Shown here: one piece after another, positions 1 to 8,873 of the stretch
Layout of the letters: every line of letters begins with the position of its first letter
Numbering within the stretch: position 1 is the stretch's first letter
Assembly (NCBI GenBank): GCA_040218045.1
Contig: JAVJQA010000024.1
Location: 1-64,000, forward strand
Direction of reading: 5' to 3'
Source: Marinoscillum sp040218045
Lineage (GTDB): Bacteria; Bacteroidota; Bacteroidia; Cytophagales; Cyclobacteriaceae
Length of the DNA: 64,000 nt
The notes under the pieces: model-generated
The model's input: the letters and a program-made list of their open reading frames with translations, nothing else
Told to the model about the DNA's origin: nothing
Databases searched by the model: none
Position numbers and translations under genes: made by a program

Positions 1-2
1 CA

Positions 3-140
3 CTGACAGTAAAACGTGAACCAACAAAGCTAGGGGTATGTCCTGCTTGCGGTAAAGGGCAACTCGTTACGATAGCCATCTTTCAAGATCGGGGCCCGCC
101 TAAACACCTAATCCAGCAAATCAACCAGCAAAAAAAGTAA
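3..140 (+). CDS. IS91-type transposase, C-terminal end only (cut by window edge)
   Basis: An open frame enters from the left edge and stops with TAA at 138-140, giving 45 residues. It contains a CPACGKG knuckle followed by a DRGPP segment and a Lys/Gln-rich end. This is how many Bacteroidota IS91-family (Y1/Y2 rolling-circle) transposases finish. The catalytic tyrosines lie outside the window, so activity cannot be judged. A REP-like hairpin and a dead RAYT gene follow directly, so the left edge is a small mobile-DNA zone. The family call rests on a short tail; another zinc-knuckle protein is possible. Confidence 0.55.
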   Translation: MTVKREPTKLGVCPACGKGQLVTIAIFQDRGPPKHLIQQINQQKK

Positions 141-149
141 CCCCCGCTA

Positions 150-170
150 GCGCGAGCTTGTAGCTCGTGC
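150..170. repeat. REP-like hairpin beside a RAYT remnant
   Basis: GCGCGAGCT (150-158) and AGCTCGTGC (162-170) form a nine-base-pair stem with one G-U pair and a three-base loop TGT. GC-rich tight hairpins of this type are the usual substrates of REP-associated tyrosine transposases, and a RAYT remnant starts about 45 bases downstream. I saw no second copy in this window. Confidence 0.5.
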
Positions 171-212
171 TGATTATTGCTATAAAGTTAGAAGTAAGGC
201 TGTTGTCTCCAG

Positions 213-588
213 TATAAATTCTTGAATCCAGAGGGTATTTATTTCGTGAGCTTTGCCACTGTGTATTGGTTGGGCGTGTTTGTTCGGGATCGTTATTTTA
301 ACGTACTAATTAGAGAGTTTCAGGTATTGTCAGAAGCATTTGGGGATGAGGATTCATGCCTTTTGCCTAATGCCTTCACACGTTCATTTGATCTTTAGTG
401 CCAATAATAATCCAGGAGACCTAATCAAATCTTTCAAAACATTTACTTCCAAAAAGATGCAGTCAATGATTTTGGAAGATCCTCAGGGAAGTCGAAAGGA
501 ATTTTTAATGTGGATGATGAGAAGAGCAGGCACGAAAAATAGTAATGTCCAAAACAGGTAATTCTGGCAAAAGGGCAGAGATCAGTAG
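213..588 (+). pseudogene. REP-associated tyrosine transposase (RAYT, Y1_Tnp), decayed
   Basis: Codons from 213 read YKFLNPEGIYFVSFATVYW, the typical RAYT N-terminus. Between about 320 and 340 the homology moves to another frame and continues with CLMPSHVHLIF, which carries the HVH metal-binding motif of Y1 transposases, and then with the GSRKEFLMW and KNSNV segments. A stop at 559-561 falls exactly where relatives have Gln before FWQ; FWQK resumes in frame just after it and a second stop follows at 586-588. With one frameshift and at least one nonsense change the gene is dead. Expected intact length is about 180 residues. Confidence 0.8.
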
Positions 589-689
589 TTGACCAAATTG
601 TCTTGAAGGCTGAGCTAGCATTCTGGAATTTATATAGATACGGTCACAGCACAAAGAGCCATTTCAATTCTCAGCAGATTTGGGCAAAA

Positions 690-729
690 TAAAAAAAGCA
701 GGCCCTAAAAATAGGTGCCTGCCTTTTTT
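690..729 (-). terminator. Bidirectional intrinsic terminator
   Basis: A-run, then GCAGGC (698-703), a loop, GCCTGC (717-722) and a T-run form a symmetric hairpin downstream of the outer-membrane protein gene that ends at 766. The flanking A and T runs allow it to work on both strands. Confidence 0.75.
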
Positions 730-765
730 GCCTTGCGGCGGATCTATAATTGATTGGAATTGGTT

Positions 766-1374
766 TTAGAAGTCAAACCCAACATACAACTGAAGAGCTG
801 AATTTTTGGAATTTTCTGTGGCTTCTCCTGCTATCCCCTCTTGTCCAATCTCCTGGAAACCATAATTGTACCTGATACCAAGTATGCCTGAAGGGAAATC
901 AAACCCTATACCTCCGGATATACCAGTATCCAGTGTATTGAAATCATCCCTGTCCAATTCTTCATAATCGTTGATGGACCCATCGTCATCTACATCTTTT
1001 ACATTAGCTCCTACAAGGAAACCTAGATAGGGGCCTGCGTGGATGTTCATTGGGCCAAATTTGATGACGGCCAGCACTGGCACTTCCAGATAGTTTAGAT
1101 TGAACCTGTACTTTCCGCTACCCAGTATGTTGTCATATTGAATTTCTGATCCTTTTTGGGTAAACAAGAACTCGGGTTGGATTGCGAAGTTTTCGGTGAT
1201 TTCTCCTCTAAAGTAAGCTCCGGCGTTAAACCCGATTTTCATGTTTTCATCGTCCACATCGTCTACATAGAGGTTGGTGAAGTTAGCTCCACCTTTAAAT
1301 CCTGCTTTTTGGGCCATAGTGGCTGTAGTGACGAATGCACAAATTGCTGTAAGTATTAAGATTTTGAGTTTCAT
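766..1374 (-). CDS. Outer-membrane beta-barrel protein (OMP_b-brl_2 / porin-like)
   Basis: A 202-residue protein. I start at ATG 1374, which opens a normal signal peptide (MKLKILILTAICAFVTTATMA); the frame also runs six codons up to a TTG at 1392. The mature part has alternating aromatic and polar strands (GFKGGANFTNLY, YFRGEITENFAIQPEFLFT, IRYNYGFQEIG) and ends LQLYVGFDF, with a terminal Phe as expected for a BAM-assembled barrel. This matches the small eight-stranded barrel family common in Bacteroidota (PF13568 type). An acidic Asp-rich loop lies mid-protein. The cargo or function is unknown. A terminator lies on each side, so it is probably transcribed alone. Confidence 0.75.
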   Translation of the reverse strand: MKLKILILTAICAFVTTATMAQKAGFKGGANFTNLYVDDVDDENMKIGFNAGAYFRGEITENFAIQPEFLFTQKGSEIQYDNILGSGKYRFNLNYLEVPVLAVIKFGPMNIHAGPYLGFLVGANVKDVDDDGSINDYEELDRDDFNTLDTGISGGIGFDFPSGILGIRYNYGFQEIGQEGIAGEATENSKNSALQLYVGFDF

Positions 1375-1414
1375 AGTTGTATTGTTTTTCAAGGTTGTAA
1401 AAAAAATATTTATA

Positions 1415-1440
1415 GAAAGCCCGGTAAAACCGGGGCTTTC
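1415..1440 (-). terminator. Intrinsic terminator after the coiled-coil lipoprotein gene
   Basis: GAAAGCCCGGT and ACCGGGGCTTTC pair with one bulged base around a short A-loop. On the minus strand a run of eight T follows a few bases beyond the stem. It separates the lipoprotein gene (ends at 1458) from the barrel gene that starts at 1374. Confidence 0.6.
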
Positions 1441-1457
1441 CTGCTGGTTGTGGCCTA

Positions 1458-2354
1458 TCAGCTTTTAACCGATACCACAAGGTATTTTGAGATTTTCCAG
1501 AACTTAGATGGATCTGTCACCTCCAGGTATTTCACTTTTCCTTCTTCATTTACAAGCTTATAGCTGTCAGAAGGGTGTTCAGTAACGATTTCCATCTTGT
1601 CACTATCTATGTAGAATTTCTTGGTATTCTGAATGTCTACTTCAGTGAATTTAGTCTGGGCAACGTCCGCCTGGAGTTCAGTAGTTCTTCCTATCCACAG
1701 GAATCCACCTTCTTTAGCTACCAGACCTTCTTCTCTCAATTTTTTCTCGGTATCTACCGCGAAGAATGCTGTGTTTAGATCGGTTTCACGCTCTACAAGC
1801 TCCTGATTCTGAACTTCAATGGTTTCAGTTTGCAACTGCACCCTAGTAACTAAGGATTCCACCTCAGTGTTTAACTCAGCGATCTGGGTATCCTTCATTT
1901 CGATCTGCTCCTGAAGCTTCACTATAGACGTTTCTCTGTCCTCAAGGTCTCTCTTCATGTTGCCTACTCGTTTCTTGAAGGCATTCAGTTCGAAGTTTGA
2001 ATTCTCCAGTTCACTGGAAAGTGATGCCACTTTGCTGTTGGTTTCATCAATCAAAGTGTTGATCCTTTTCAGGTCACCTACCATTCTGGTTTTCTCCTCT
2101 GGGGTGAAGTCTCCCGAGCTGCTGGAAGAGATCAGGTTCTCCTGCTTCTTGATTTGATCGATTTGGGTTTCTACCTCAGCCATCACATTCATAATGCTGT
2201 TGAATGCCGAGTCGCGTTCCTGCAATTTGTACTCCAGGCTATCTGCCTGAGCTTTCAATTGCTCTCTTTCTTTTTTGTCGCAGGAAGTTAGTGCTAATGT
2301 CCCCACCATAATGATGGCAGAGATTCGTAATAGTGATTTATTTGTGATTTTCAT
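1458..2354 (-). CDS. Coiled-coil lipoprotein (Cbp1-like)
   Basis: 298 residues starting with a lipoprotein signal peptide whose lipobox is LTSC (Cys about residue 25). A long heptad-rich coiled coil follows (about 28-190: LKAQADSLEYKLQERDSAF, then QEQIEMKDTQIAELN), and then a compact C-terminal domain of about 100 residues ending in YLVVSVKS. The layout resembles a Bacteroidota lipoprotein family that databases label collagen-binding adhesin Cbp1. I recall this only from general layout, and adhesion is not shown by the sequence. An envelope-anchored structural role is a safe minimum. The gene has its own terminator downstream. Confidence 0.65.
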   Translation of the reverse strand: MKITNKSLLRISAIIMVGTLALTSCDKKEREQLKAQADSLEYKLQERDSAFNSIMNVMAEVETQIDQIKKQENLISSSSSGDFTPEEKTRMVGDLKRINTLIDETNSKVASLSSELENSNFELNAFKKRVGNMKRDLEDRETSIVKLQEQIEMKDTQIAELNTEVESLVTRVQLQTETIEVQNQELVERETDLNTAFFAVDTEKKLREEGLVAKEGGFLWIGRTTELQADVAQTKFTEVDIQNTKKFYIDSDKMEIVTEHPSDSYKLVNEEGKVKYLEVTDPSKFWKISKYLVVSVKS

Positions 2355-2410
2355 AATTGTGCTATTTTATGTCAAAGACTTGCTTAATGTTGTTCAAATC
2401 AATTTTTGGG

Positions 2411-2560
2411 TTACTTTGAATCTGGCATCAAGGAGTTTTTTAAGTTCATTCTGATTTTTTTTCCTGATGTCCCCTTAATTAGTTTGAAGACATATAGGGC
2501 GATGAAAAATGTTCCTAAAGCGATGTATGTAAATGCTAAAGTTTCCATGAGTTTTTTCAT
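2411..2560 (-). CDS. Small single-span membrane protein, 49 residues
   Basis: Short minus-strand ORF from ATG at 2560 to TAA at 2411-2413, in an otherwise empty 245-bp gap. The product has one predicted membrane helix (about residues 6-26, LAFTYIALGTFFIALYVFKL) followed by a basic tail (KGTSGKKIRMNLKNS), so it should sit with the tail in the cytoplasm. A second in-frame ATG lies four codons on. No family is recognised. The clean hydrophobic/basic split favours a real gene, but its length makes chance possible. Confidence 0.4.
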   Translation of the reverse strand: MKKLMETLAFTYIALGTFFIALYVFKLIKGTSGKKIRMNLKNSLMPDSK

Positions 2561-2599
2561 TTAAAGTGGACATATCTAAACCCGGATTAGCTAATGGTT

Positions 2600-3172
2600 T
2601 TAGAATGCGACCTTCACTCCTAATCCCGGATCTACTGCCAGATAGGCATGACCTCTGGTGGTGACTTCCAGAAATGGCTTCACATCCAAGCTCACAGCAA
2701 TCGGGATTTCATTGATCTTGTATTCGATTCCGAAAATTCCATCTATACCCAATCCAAAATCGCCCTCTCTTCGCTCATACCCTCTGTAGTTATCATAATA
2801 TACCCAGTCAGAAGCTGTGGCTATATGACCTCCAAAACCATAGTACCAGTTCAATCCTGGTTGATCAAAAGCATTGGCATATGTTTCCCAGAGCGCAGTT
2901 ACAGAAAAGGCGTCTGGATACAGTCCCACTATACCTTCTATTGCGTGGTTTGTCCTGGTAAAATGCTTGATTGTTAATCCTGAAGTACCCAGTCCTCTAA
3001 CACCAATCGCTGTGTTGTATTTGTATGAGTTCACCGAAAGTGATTGAAAAGGATTGTTTACAGATGTTCTCTTATTATTTTCATCCCCATCCTTGTCATT
3101 TCCAGAAGCAAAAGCTGTAGAAACAACCAGGATAAATATTGTAGCAAGTGATAATAGTTTATTGTGGTTCAT
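2600..3172 (-). CDS. Outer-membrane beta-barrel protein, unknown function
   Basis: 190 residues from ATG 3172; an ATG four codons upstream (3184) is also possible, but the shorter form starts a neat signal peptide (MNHNKLLSLATIFILVVSTAFA). After a charged linker (GNDKDGDENNKRT) come repeated strand-like segments rich in Tyr, Trp and Gly (TALWETYANAF, LNWYYGFGGHIA, GHAYLAVDPGLGVKVAF), ending with the C-terminal Phe typical of barrels. I know no named family. It lies between the small membrane ORF and the sigma-54 regulator gene. Confidence 0.65.
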   Translation of the reverse strand: MNHNKLLSLATIFILVVSTAFASGNDKDGDENNKRTSVNNPFQSLSVNSYKYNTAIGVRGLGTSGLTIKHFTRTNHAIEGIVGLYPDAFSVTALWETYANAFDQPGLNWYYGFGGHIATASDWVYYDNYRGYERREGDFGLGIDGIFGIEYKINEIPIAVSLDVKPFLEVTTRGHAYLAVDPGLGVKVAF

Positions 3173-3353
3173 GACTTGTATCATTTGTTTGACAATTCAA
3201 ATTGCCAAACTCGTACCAAGTCAAGATAAAATACATAAATACCTGATAATGAGTAATATGTAATTGTTTAAAAATGAAAACATCTCCCGATTTGAGACGT
3301 GCTTTCTCAAAAAGAAAGATGTTTTGTCAACTTTAAATAACGGAAAAGGGGGT

Positions 3354-4709
3354 TTAAGCGGAGTGTTCTTCTTTTTTCAACATTCGATAGATGGTGGATT
3401 GTCCTATATCCAGAAGCTCAGCTACTTTTTTGATGTCATTGTCATGGTTCTTCAGGTACATTTTCACGATCCTCAGTTCATATTCTCTCATGGTCAGGTT
3501 TTCGTCAAAAATATCCGTGACCGGATCTGCCTGGGTAAATGAGATGTCTTCTGCGGTAATCTCTTCTGTATCTGACATCACCACAGCCAACTCTACAATA
3601 GCCTTGAGTTCACGAATGTTGCCTGGATACTGGTAAGACATTAGTTTTTTCAATGCATCCTTGGTGAATGACTTTTGTGACATTTTGTTGTCTTTGCAAA
3701 AAGACTCCACAAAAAATTTGGCCAAAATGATGATATCCTTATCACGGTCCCTGAGTGGCGGCAGTTCAATTGGCAATCCGAACAAGCGATAGTAAAGATC
3801 CTCTCTAAACTTACCGTCTTTCATTTCATCAAGCAGGTTTCTATGTGTGGCGGCAATGATTCTACAGTCCACTTTTACAGACTCGGCACCACCTACACGC
3901 ACAATTTCCCGTTCCTGAAGAGCCCTTAGTAATTTGGCCTGTAGTTCAGGGGCCATTTCTCCTATTTCATCTAAAAATAAAGTGCCTCCATTCGCTTGCT
4001 CAAACTTACCTGCGTGCCTGTTTGCAGCACCGGTGAAGGCTCCCTTTTCATGACCAAAAAGCTCACTTTCTGCCAGTTCTTTAGGAATGGCACTCATATT
4101 CACTGCCACAAAAGGTTTCTTGCTTCGGTCTGAGTTATAATGAACTGCTTTAGCCACCATTTCCTTGCCAGTTCCTGTTTCACCAGTCACGATCACTGAG
4201 ATATTGTTGGTGGTCGCTTTTTGCATCATTTGAAACACTTTTTTCATGGGTGCACTTTGCCCAACTATCGATGAATCAAATTCGTATTTTCGCTCTACTT
4301 CGGTCTGAAGGTTTTGGATCTGGGTTTTAAGAGAAGAGTTTTTGCGGATATGCTGGATGACATTGAGTAGCCGGTCTCTAATGTCTTCTGTTTTGGTGAT
4401 GTAATCATAGGCACCTGCTTTGAGCAGTTTTACAGCGGTCTCTATTTCGCTTTGCTCAGAAACGATCAGCACCTCAATGGCCGGATCATACGCCTTGATT
4501 TCTTTAAGGAGTTCTTCTCCGTTTTTGTCGGGCAGTTTGTAGTCCAGAGTGACTACATCCGGTTTGTTTTTTAGTTCTTTAAGGAAAGTTTCTCCTGAGT
4601 TGAACACCTCTACTTTGAAATCTGGATTGAGGGTGAGGTTGTGGTGGAGAAGTTTTCTATACCAGTCATCGTCTTCCACAACGTAAATGGTAAATGGTTT
4701 TTGGCTCAT
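3354..4709 (-). CDS. NtrC-family sigma-54-dependent response regulator
   Basis: 451 residues in three parts. A receiver (1-120) has the acidic pocket EDDD and phospho-acceptor Asp56 (VTLDYKLP). A sigma-54 AAA+ domain (about 146-380) has Walker A GETGTGKE (176-183), the sigma-54 contact loop GAFTGA (223-228) and Walker B FLDEIGEM. A Fis-type helix-turn-helix lies at the C-terminus (KKVAELLDIGQSTIYRMLKK). All ATPase motifs are intact, so it should activate RpoN promoters after phosphorylation. It is encoded 78 bp downstream of the hybrid kinase gene on the same strand, so that kinase is the likely partner. Bacteroidota sigma-54 regulators often control envelope and exopolysaccharide genes; the targets here are unknown. 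Confidence 0.93.
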   Translation of the reverse strand: MSQKPFTIYVVEDDDWYRKLLHHNLTLNPDFKVEVFNSGETFLKELKNKPDVVTLDYKLPDKNGEELLKEIKAYDPAIEVLIVSEQSEIETAVKLLKAGAYDYITKTEDIRDRLLNVIQHIRKNSSLKTQIQNLQTEVERKYEFDSSIVGQSAPMKKVFQMMQKATTNNISVIVTGETGTGKEMVAKAVHYNSDRSKKPFVAVNMSAIPKELAESELFGHEKGAFTGAANRHAGKFEQANGGTLFLDEIGEMAPELQAKLLRALQEREIVRVGGAESVKVDCRIIAATHRNLLDEMKDGKFREDLYYRLFGLPIELPPLRDRDKDIIILAKFFVESFCKDNKMSQKSFTKDALKKLMSYQYPGNIRELKAIVELAVVMSDTEEITAEDISFTQADPVTDIFDENLTMREYELRIVKMYLKNHDNDIKKVAELLDIGQSTIYRMLKKEEHSA

Positions 4710-4787
4710 AAAAAATAGACTAGGCTCTTATTAAATAAGTACACCAAAATAACTCGATTTTTACTATTCTGTTCTAATCAATTCTAT

Positions 4788-7340
4788 TTAGATCGCTTTT
4801 TCTTCCTCTAGGTATGATTGGAGCTGGGAAATGGTATTTGTTAAATGACTCTTTGTTTCTGAGACCAATTCCGTTGGGATTGGTTTTTCCTGATCGGCAT
4901 TTAGCTCAATCTTCTTCAGTAATTCAACCAATTTAGTTGCTTTAAGATGCCGGGCAGGAGCCACGATTCTATGTGCCGCGTTCGATACAACAGCGAGCTG
5001 TCCCGATTTGAGATGGTCTTCAATTTCTTTCCAACCTTCCTCAGCACTTTTAATAAAGGTTTCTACCATATCATTGACAAAATCCCGGTCTCCCATCTGC
5101 TCAAGGGTGCTTAGATCTATTGAATCTACCTGAGCTGTAGGTGAAACGGCAACTGCGGCATTTATTTGAGCTCCAGCGTGATTGCTTATGAGGCCAAAAA
5201 GTTCTGCCTCATCAAAAGGCTTCCTCAGGATATGACTAAATCCACTCATCTCTATTTTGCTGCGATCCAGCTTGGCTACTGTGGCCGTGAGCGCAATGAA
5301 TGGTTTTTCTTTATTTGGATTGTCTGATTCTTTGATTGATTTCACCACTTCCCAGCCAGTCATTTCAGGCATTTTTAAATCCAGCAACACCACGTCATAG
5401 GTTTCTTTAAGCAGTAGGTCATAGGCTTCTTTGCCATTGGTGGCGGTATCGTATATGATCTGATGCTTATCGAGAAGTGTGGTGAGCAATTTTACATTGA
5501 ATGGCTCATCATCCGCTACCAGTGCTTTTGTCCCTTTCAGGCCATCATGATAGGTGTAACTTTGTGTAGAATCAGGAATGGTGTCGCTTAATTGGTATGA
5601 TATCTGGACTTTTACCACAGTGCCATCGCCTTCTTTGCTATTTAGGGAGATGTCTCCATCATGCAGCAGCACCAATCGTTTGGTAATGGCCAGACCAAGA
5701 CCGGTTCCTTTGGAGAAGCTACTTTGATCCGATTGCTCAAATTCCTGGAAGAGCTTGTGCTGATGATCCTTCGAAATGCCTTTTCCTGTATCAATGATTT
5801 CAAAGGTAACCCGGGATTTATTTTTACCTGGTTTGCCCTTTACCCTGAGCTCCACGTATCCTTTCTCGGTATACTTAATGCTATTGTTGAGCAAGTTCAG
5901 TAAAATTTGTTTTAAGCGGTAGGGATCTCCCGTGACGTATTTGGGGAGCTCGTCGTAGGTTTCTATGAGCTCAAGGTTTTTCTCTTTTGCAGGCTCCTTG
6001 AGCAGCTTGCACGTTTCTGCACAGAGCTCATGCAGATCAAATGTTCTCGTTTCCAACTGAAGTTTGTGCGCCTGGAGCTTGGAGAAATCCAGGATATCAT
6101 TAAGCAGCTTGAGGAGGTGATCTGAAGATTTATTGATGATCTCTACCTGCTCTTTCTGATCAGGGTCGAGTTTGGACTTCATCAGGATTTTGCTAAACCC
6201 CGATATAGCATTCATTGGAGTCCTGATTTCATGGCTCATATTGGCAAAAAATCTTTCTTTGGCTTTTGCCAAAACTTCCGCAGATTTTTTAGAGCCCTGA
6301 AGGAGTGATTGATACTCTTTGTTTTTCTGAACGTAGCTAAAAAGAACCGAAATGGTCACCAGTAGCAGGAGGAAGGCCAATGATGAGAAAATCAGGATTT
6401 GTTGGTTGGTTCTGCTGGCAAGCTCCTGGGCTTTCAGGGAGTTGATTTTGAGTTTGACGGATTCACGTTTTTCGAGGTTGGCAATCAGCTGCATGATTTC
6501 TTCCTGTACCTGGGCATGCGAACTCTGGAGTTGGGATTCTTTCTCTTTGAGTGAACGCCTCTGCTCTATAGTGCTCTCCTGGATTTGCTCCAAAGCAGCT
6601 TGAAGTTTCGCTCTGTATTGACTGGTTTGCGCCAGGTAAATGCTATCCTTATTTATTCCTTTAGACTTGACAATAACCTTCGGTGGATCACTGGATTCTT
6701 CGGGTTCATTGGTTATATGAACTGGTGTTTTTTTCTTGAAAAGCTTTTTCAAAAAACCTCGTTCATCAGTAGTAGGATTTTCTTCTTCCTGATTTTGAGC
6801 TACCAATTCTTCCTGGTCTATTTCAGCTATGATGGTGTCTAATTCTTTGAGACTGTCGGGCACTTTGATGTCAGAGATATCATCTATCTGATCAGAAAGC
6901 CTGTCAAGTTCAGACCTATCGCTATCTACACTGAGTTGGAGAATCTGATTGAGAATGTTGGTTTTGTGGTTAATCAGATTGGCCAGGGAGTCATTTAGCC
7001 TCAAAAGCTCCTCGTCATTGGGGTTTCGGGAGTCAAGGGAATCCAGATACGTGAAAACCTTGACAACACTCTCATCATACTTCTCAAGATAAGTGGCATC
7101 GTTGCTAAGTTGGTAGGATTCCACTTTGTTTTCCATGGTGCTCAAATACACCATGATTGCCTTGTAAAGTATAAGATTGTTATTTGGATGTGAATCCTTC
7201 TCCAACCCCGAAACAATGCTACTCAGGTTGCTATAGGTAGTGTAGCCAATGCCAGCAACTGCTATGGTCAGGAGTATAAGCAGAAAACCTATAAAATTAG
7301 CAATATGTCGTCGTTTCAAGAGGCTTTTAATTGGTATCAT
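4788..7340 (-). CDS. Hybrid histidine kinase with receiver and HPt domains
   Basis: 850 residues. One membrane helix near residues 13-35 and a second near 315-336 enclose a long periplasmic sensor that is largely coiled coil and carries an acidic, Lys-rich insert (about 180-225). Then come HisKA with His370 (MSHEIRTPMNAISG), an HATPase_c domain (about 470-585; NLLNNSIKYTE, DTGKGIS, GTGLGLAI), a receiver (about 603-725; DDEPFNVKLL, acceptor in LLDLKMPEMTGW) and a C-terminal HPt-like domain with AHRIVAPARHLKA. The HPt motif departs from the usual AHxLKGxS, but its His is kept. This gives a full His-Asp-His relay that could feed the sigma-54 regulator encoded next to it. Confidence 0.92.
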   Translation of the reverse strand: MIPIKSLLKRRHIANFIGFLLILLTIAVAGIGYTTYSNLSSIVSGLEKDSHPNNNLILYKAIMVYLSTMENKVESYQLSNDATYLEKYDESVVKVFTYLDSLDSRNPNDEELLRLNDSLANLINHKTNILNQILQLSVDSDRSELDRLSDQIDDISDIKVPDSLKELDTIIAEIDQEELVAQNQEEENPTTDERGFLKKLFKKKTPVHITNEPEESSDPPKVIVKSKGINKDSIYLAQTSQYRAKLQAALEQIQESTIEQRRSLKEKESQLQSSHAQVQEEIMQLIANLEKRESVKLKINSLKAQELASRTNQQILIFSSLAFLLLLVTISVLFSYVQKNKEYQSLLQGSKKSAEVLAKAKERFFANMSHEIRTPMNAISGFSKILMKSKLDPDQKEQVEIINKSSDHLLKLLNDILDFSKLQAHKLQLETRTFDLHELCAETCKLLKEPAKEKNLELIETYDELPKYVTGDPYRLKQILLNLLNNSIKYTEKGYVELRVKGKPGKNKSRVTFEIIDTGKGISKDHQHKLFQEFEQSDQSSFSKGTGLGLAITKRLVLLHDGDISLNSKEGDGTVVKVQISYQLSDTIPDSTQSYTYHDGLKGTKALVADDEPFNVKLLTTLLDKHQIIYDTATNGKEAYDLLLKETYDVVLLDLKMPEMTGWEVVKSIKESDNPNKEKPFIALTATVAKLDRSKIEMSGFSHILRKPFDEAELFGLISNHAGAQINAAVAVSPTAQVDSIDLSTLEQMGDRDFVNDMVETFIKSAEEGWKEIEDHLKSGQLAVVSNAAHRIVAPARHLKATKLVELLKKIELNADQEKPIPTELVSETKSHLTNTISQLQSYLEEEKAI

Positions 7341-7378
7341 AATCTAAACGATCAACATTGCTTAGTGTTTGATACCCA

Positions 7379-7912
7379 TTAGCTAATTTTTGCCCCGTCC
7401 AGTTCTTCCAGAATATTGTCTACAGTGTTTTCCAATTGATCAGCAAAATCCCTGAGTCGTTTGTTGTGACCCTCCTTATTGTATTTTGCTGATTTGTCCT
7501 TCATTTCCTCCAGGCTTGTTCTGACATACCTGAGATACACAGCATCAAAATTTTCCTCTGAAATGTCCTCCAGTTTATGAAGTTTGGTGTCGCTCTTGTC
7601 ACTCAAAGAAGAGGCCAGTTTTACCCTTAGAATAGTAGATTCTATTTTGTAGTCAGTCTCTGTTTCCTCGATCATTTCCTGAACCTTTTCGGCAAGCAGG
7701 TAAGTCTCCTTCAGGTTTGCTTTTTTCTGGGCCATACCTGACAAGTCACTCACAAGCAGTGCCAGGTCATGTGTTTCGTTTAGCCAAACTGCATTTTCTT
7801 CCTGCCATCCATCGAACCTCTGCTCGTTGGTATTCATGGCCTTATAGTAACTGTTGGATTGACATGCGGCAAGTAGTAATGGTAGTGTCAGTATGAGTAT
7901 TAGCTTTTTCAT
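7379..7912 (-). CDS. Putative lipoprotein with helical DUF4142-like domain
   Basis: 177 residues. The signal peptide ends at a lipobox LAAC (Cys17). The rest is almost entirely charged helix, with a C-terminal half (NFDAVYLRYVRTSLEEMKD, then FADQLENTVDNILEEL) that resembles the ferritin-like four-helix DUF4142 family; this likeness is weak. The gene ends only 38 bp before the hybrid kinase start on the same strand, so the lipoprotein, kinase and sigma-54 regulator probably form one operon. A role as accessory sensor for the periplasmic coiled coil of the kinase is an inference from position. Confidence 0.6.
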   Translation of the reverse strand: MKKLILILTLPLLLAACQSNSYYKAMNTNEQRFDGWQEENAVWLNETHDLALLVSDLSGMAQKKANLKETYLLAEKVQEMIEETETDYKIESTILRVKLASSLSDKSDTKLHKLEDISEENFDAVYLRYVRTSLEEMKDKSAKYNKEGHNKRLRDFADQLENTVDNILEELDGAKIS

Positions 7913-7941
7913 GTGATAATAGTTTTTAAGGTTTAAAATCA

Positions 7942-7964
7942 GGAGTGAGGCTTAGCCCCACTCC
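7942..7964 (-). terminator. Possible terminator hairpin after the DUF4382 gene
   Basis: GGAGTGAGG (7942-7950) pairs with CCCCACTCC (7956-7964) with one mismatch. On the minus strand it follows the gene ending at 7983, but only a broken T-run follows, so it may be a weak terminator or an mRNA end structure. Confidence 0.35.
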
Positions 7965-7982
7965 ATTGGTTTTTGATTGTAT

Positions 7983-8873
7983 TTAGAAGCTTGCGTTTAG
8001 TACTAGTATAAGCTCAGTGTTGGCCTCTACTTCAATGATATTTAGTACACTACCATTAAGTAGTACCTCCGCCTTAGTAGCAGAATTGAATTCGTAGGTT
8101 TCTTCCTCGTCGTTTCTATCATAGGAAACTGCAATCAGGTCATATTCTCCTGGTTCCATAAATGCCAGGGTGAATGAGCCATTAGAAACCACGGCACTGT
8201 TTACTGAATTCTCAAATCTCGATTCCCCTTCTGTTGGAGGGGTTTCCTCTGAGGGGTTGTAAGTTCCCTGGGCATATGCATAGATCACTACTCTATCCTC
8301 ATTGGCGCTGATAGCACCCCTGATCGTTCCGGTGTTTTCTCCATTCACCAGTCGGGCAGTAGGTCTGAGTTTAAAGGTGTTTGAACCTGTTTTCACAAAT
8401 GCCTTTCTCAAGTCAATGTCTATAACCAAATCAGTTCTGCTGTTGGCAGAAATCTGATAATCACCTTTGATTTTATAACCAGAAGACATGCCACTGGGCA
8501 CTTCCAAAGGTTCTGTAGTCCCATCTTCAAACTCTACATAAGATCCATCGTCCAGAATCAACCGTAATTCGTTGTAAATCCCTGCATCGATCTCACCTTC
8601 ACCAAGGTCAAATGTTGAACCATTTTGGTAATCCATTACATTAAAGACTTTTGGTGAATCAAAGGCGGCAATTGTGTGCGTTTCGGATTGAGACCGTGCG
8701 CTTACTTCGCTTACAGATAGATAAACCCCTGTAACATTTTCAGCATCCACTGCTGCGTCGGTAATTTTTACCCCGGCAGTACCTTTACTCGAAACTTCTG
8801 AATCACAAGACATCAGTAGTCCGGATATCCCTATTGTTGTGATTAGTGCGATTAATAGATTTTTAGTCTTCAT
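7983..8873 (-). CDS. DUF4382 domain lipoprotein
   Basis: 296 residues from ATG 8873; the frame extends 16 codons upstream, but this Met begins the lipoprotein signal (lipobox LMSC). Residues about 33-170 match DUF4382: GTAGVKITDAA near the start, then VYLSVSEVSA, FDLGEGEIDAGIYNELRLIL and FKLRPTARLV at the end. A second beta-rich domain (about 175-290, GTIRGAISANEDRVVIYAY and AFMEPGEYDLIAVSYD) resembles a carboxypeptidase-regulatory-like fold. These proteins are surface lipoproteins of unknown function in Bacteroidota. The gene is divergent from the PAS kinase gene at 9090. Confidence 0.8.
   Translation of the reverse strand: MKTKNLLIALITTIGISGLLMSCDSEVSSKGTAGVKITDAAVDAENVTGVYLSVSEVSARSQSETHTIAAFDSPKVFNVMDYQNGSTFDLGEGEIDAGIYNELRLILDDGSYVEFEDGTTEPLEVPSGMSSGYKIKGDYQISANSRTDLVIDIDLRKAFVKTGSNTFKLRPTARLVNGENTGTIRGAISANEDRVVIYAYAQGTYNPSEETPPTEGESRFENSVNSAVVSNGSFTLAFMEPGEYDLIAVSYDRNDEEETYEFNSATKAEVLLNGSVLNIIEVEANTELILVLNASF

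Noticed and set aside
1156..1359. Plus-strand ORFs opposite the outer-membrane protein gene
   Set aside because: No homology or start signals; they are shadows of the minus-strand gene.
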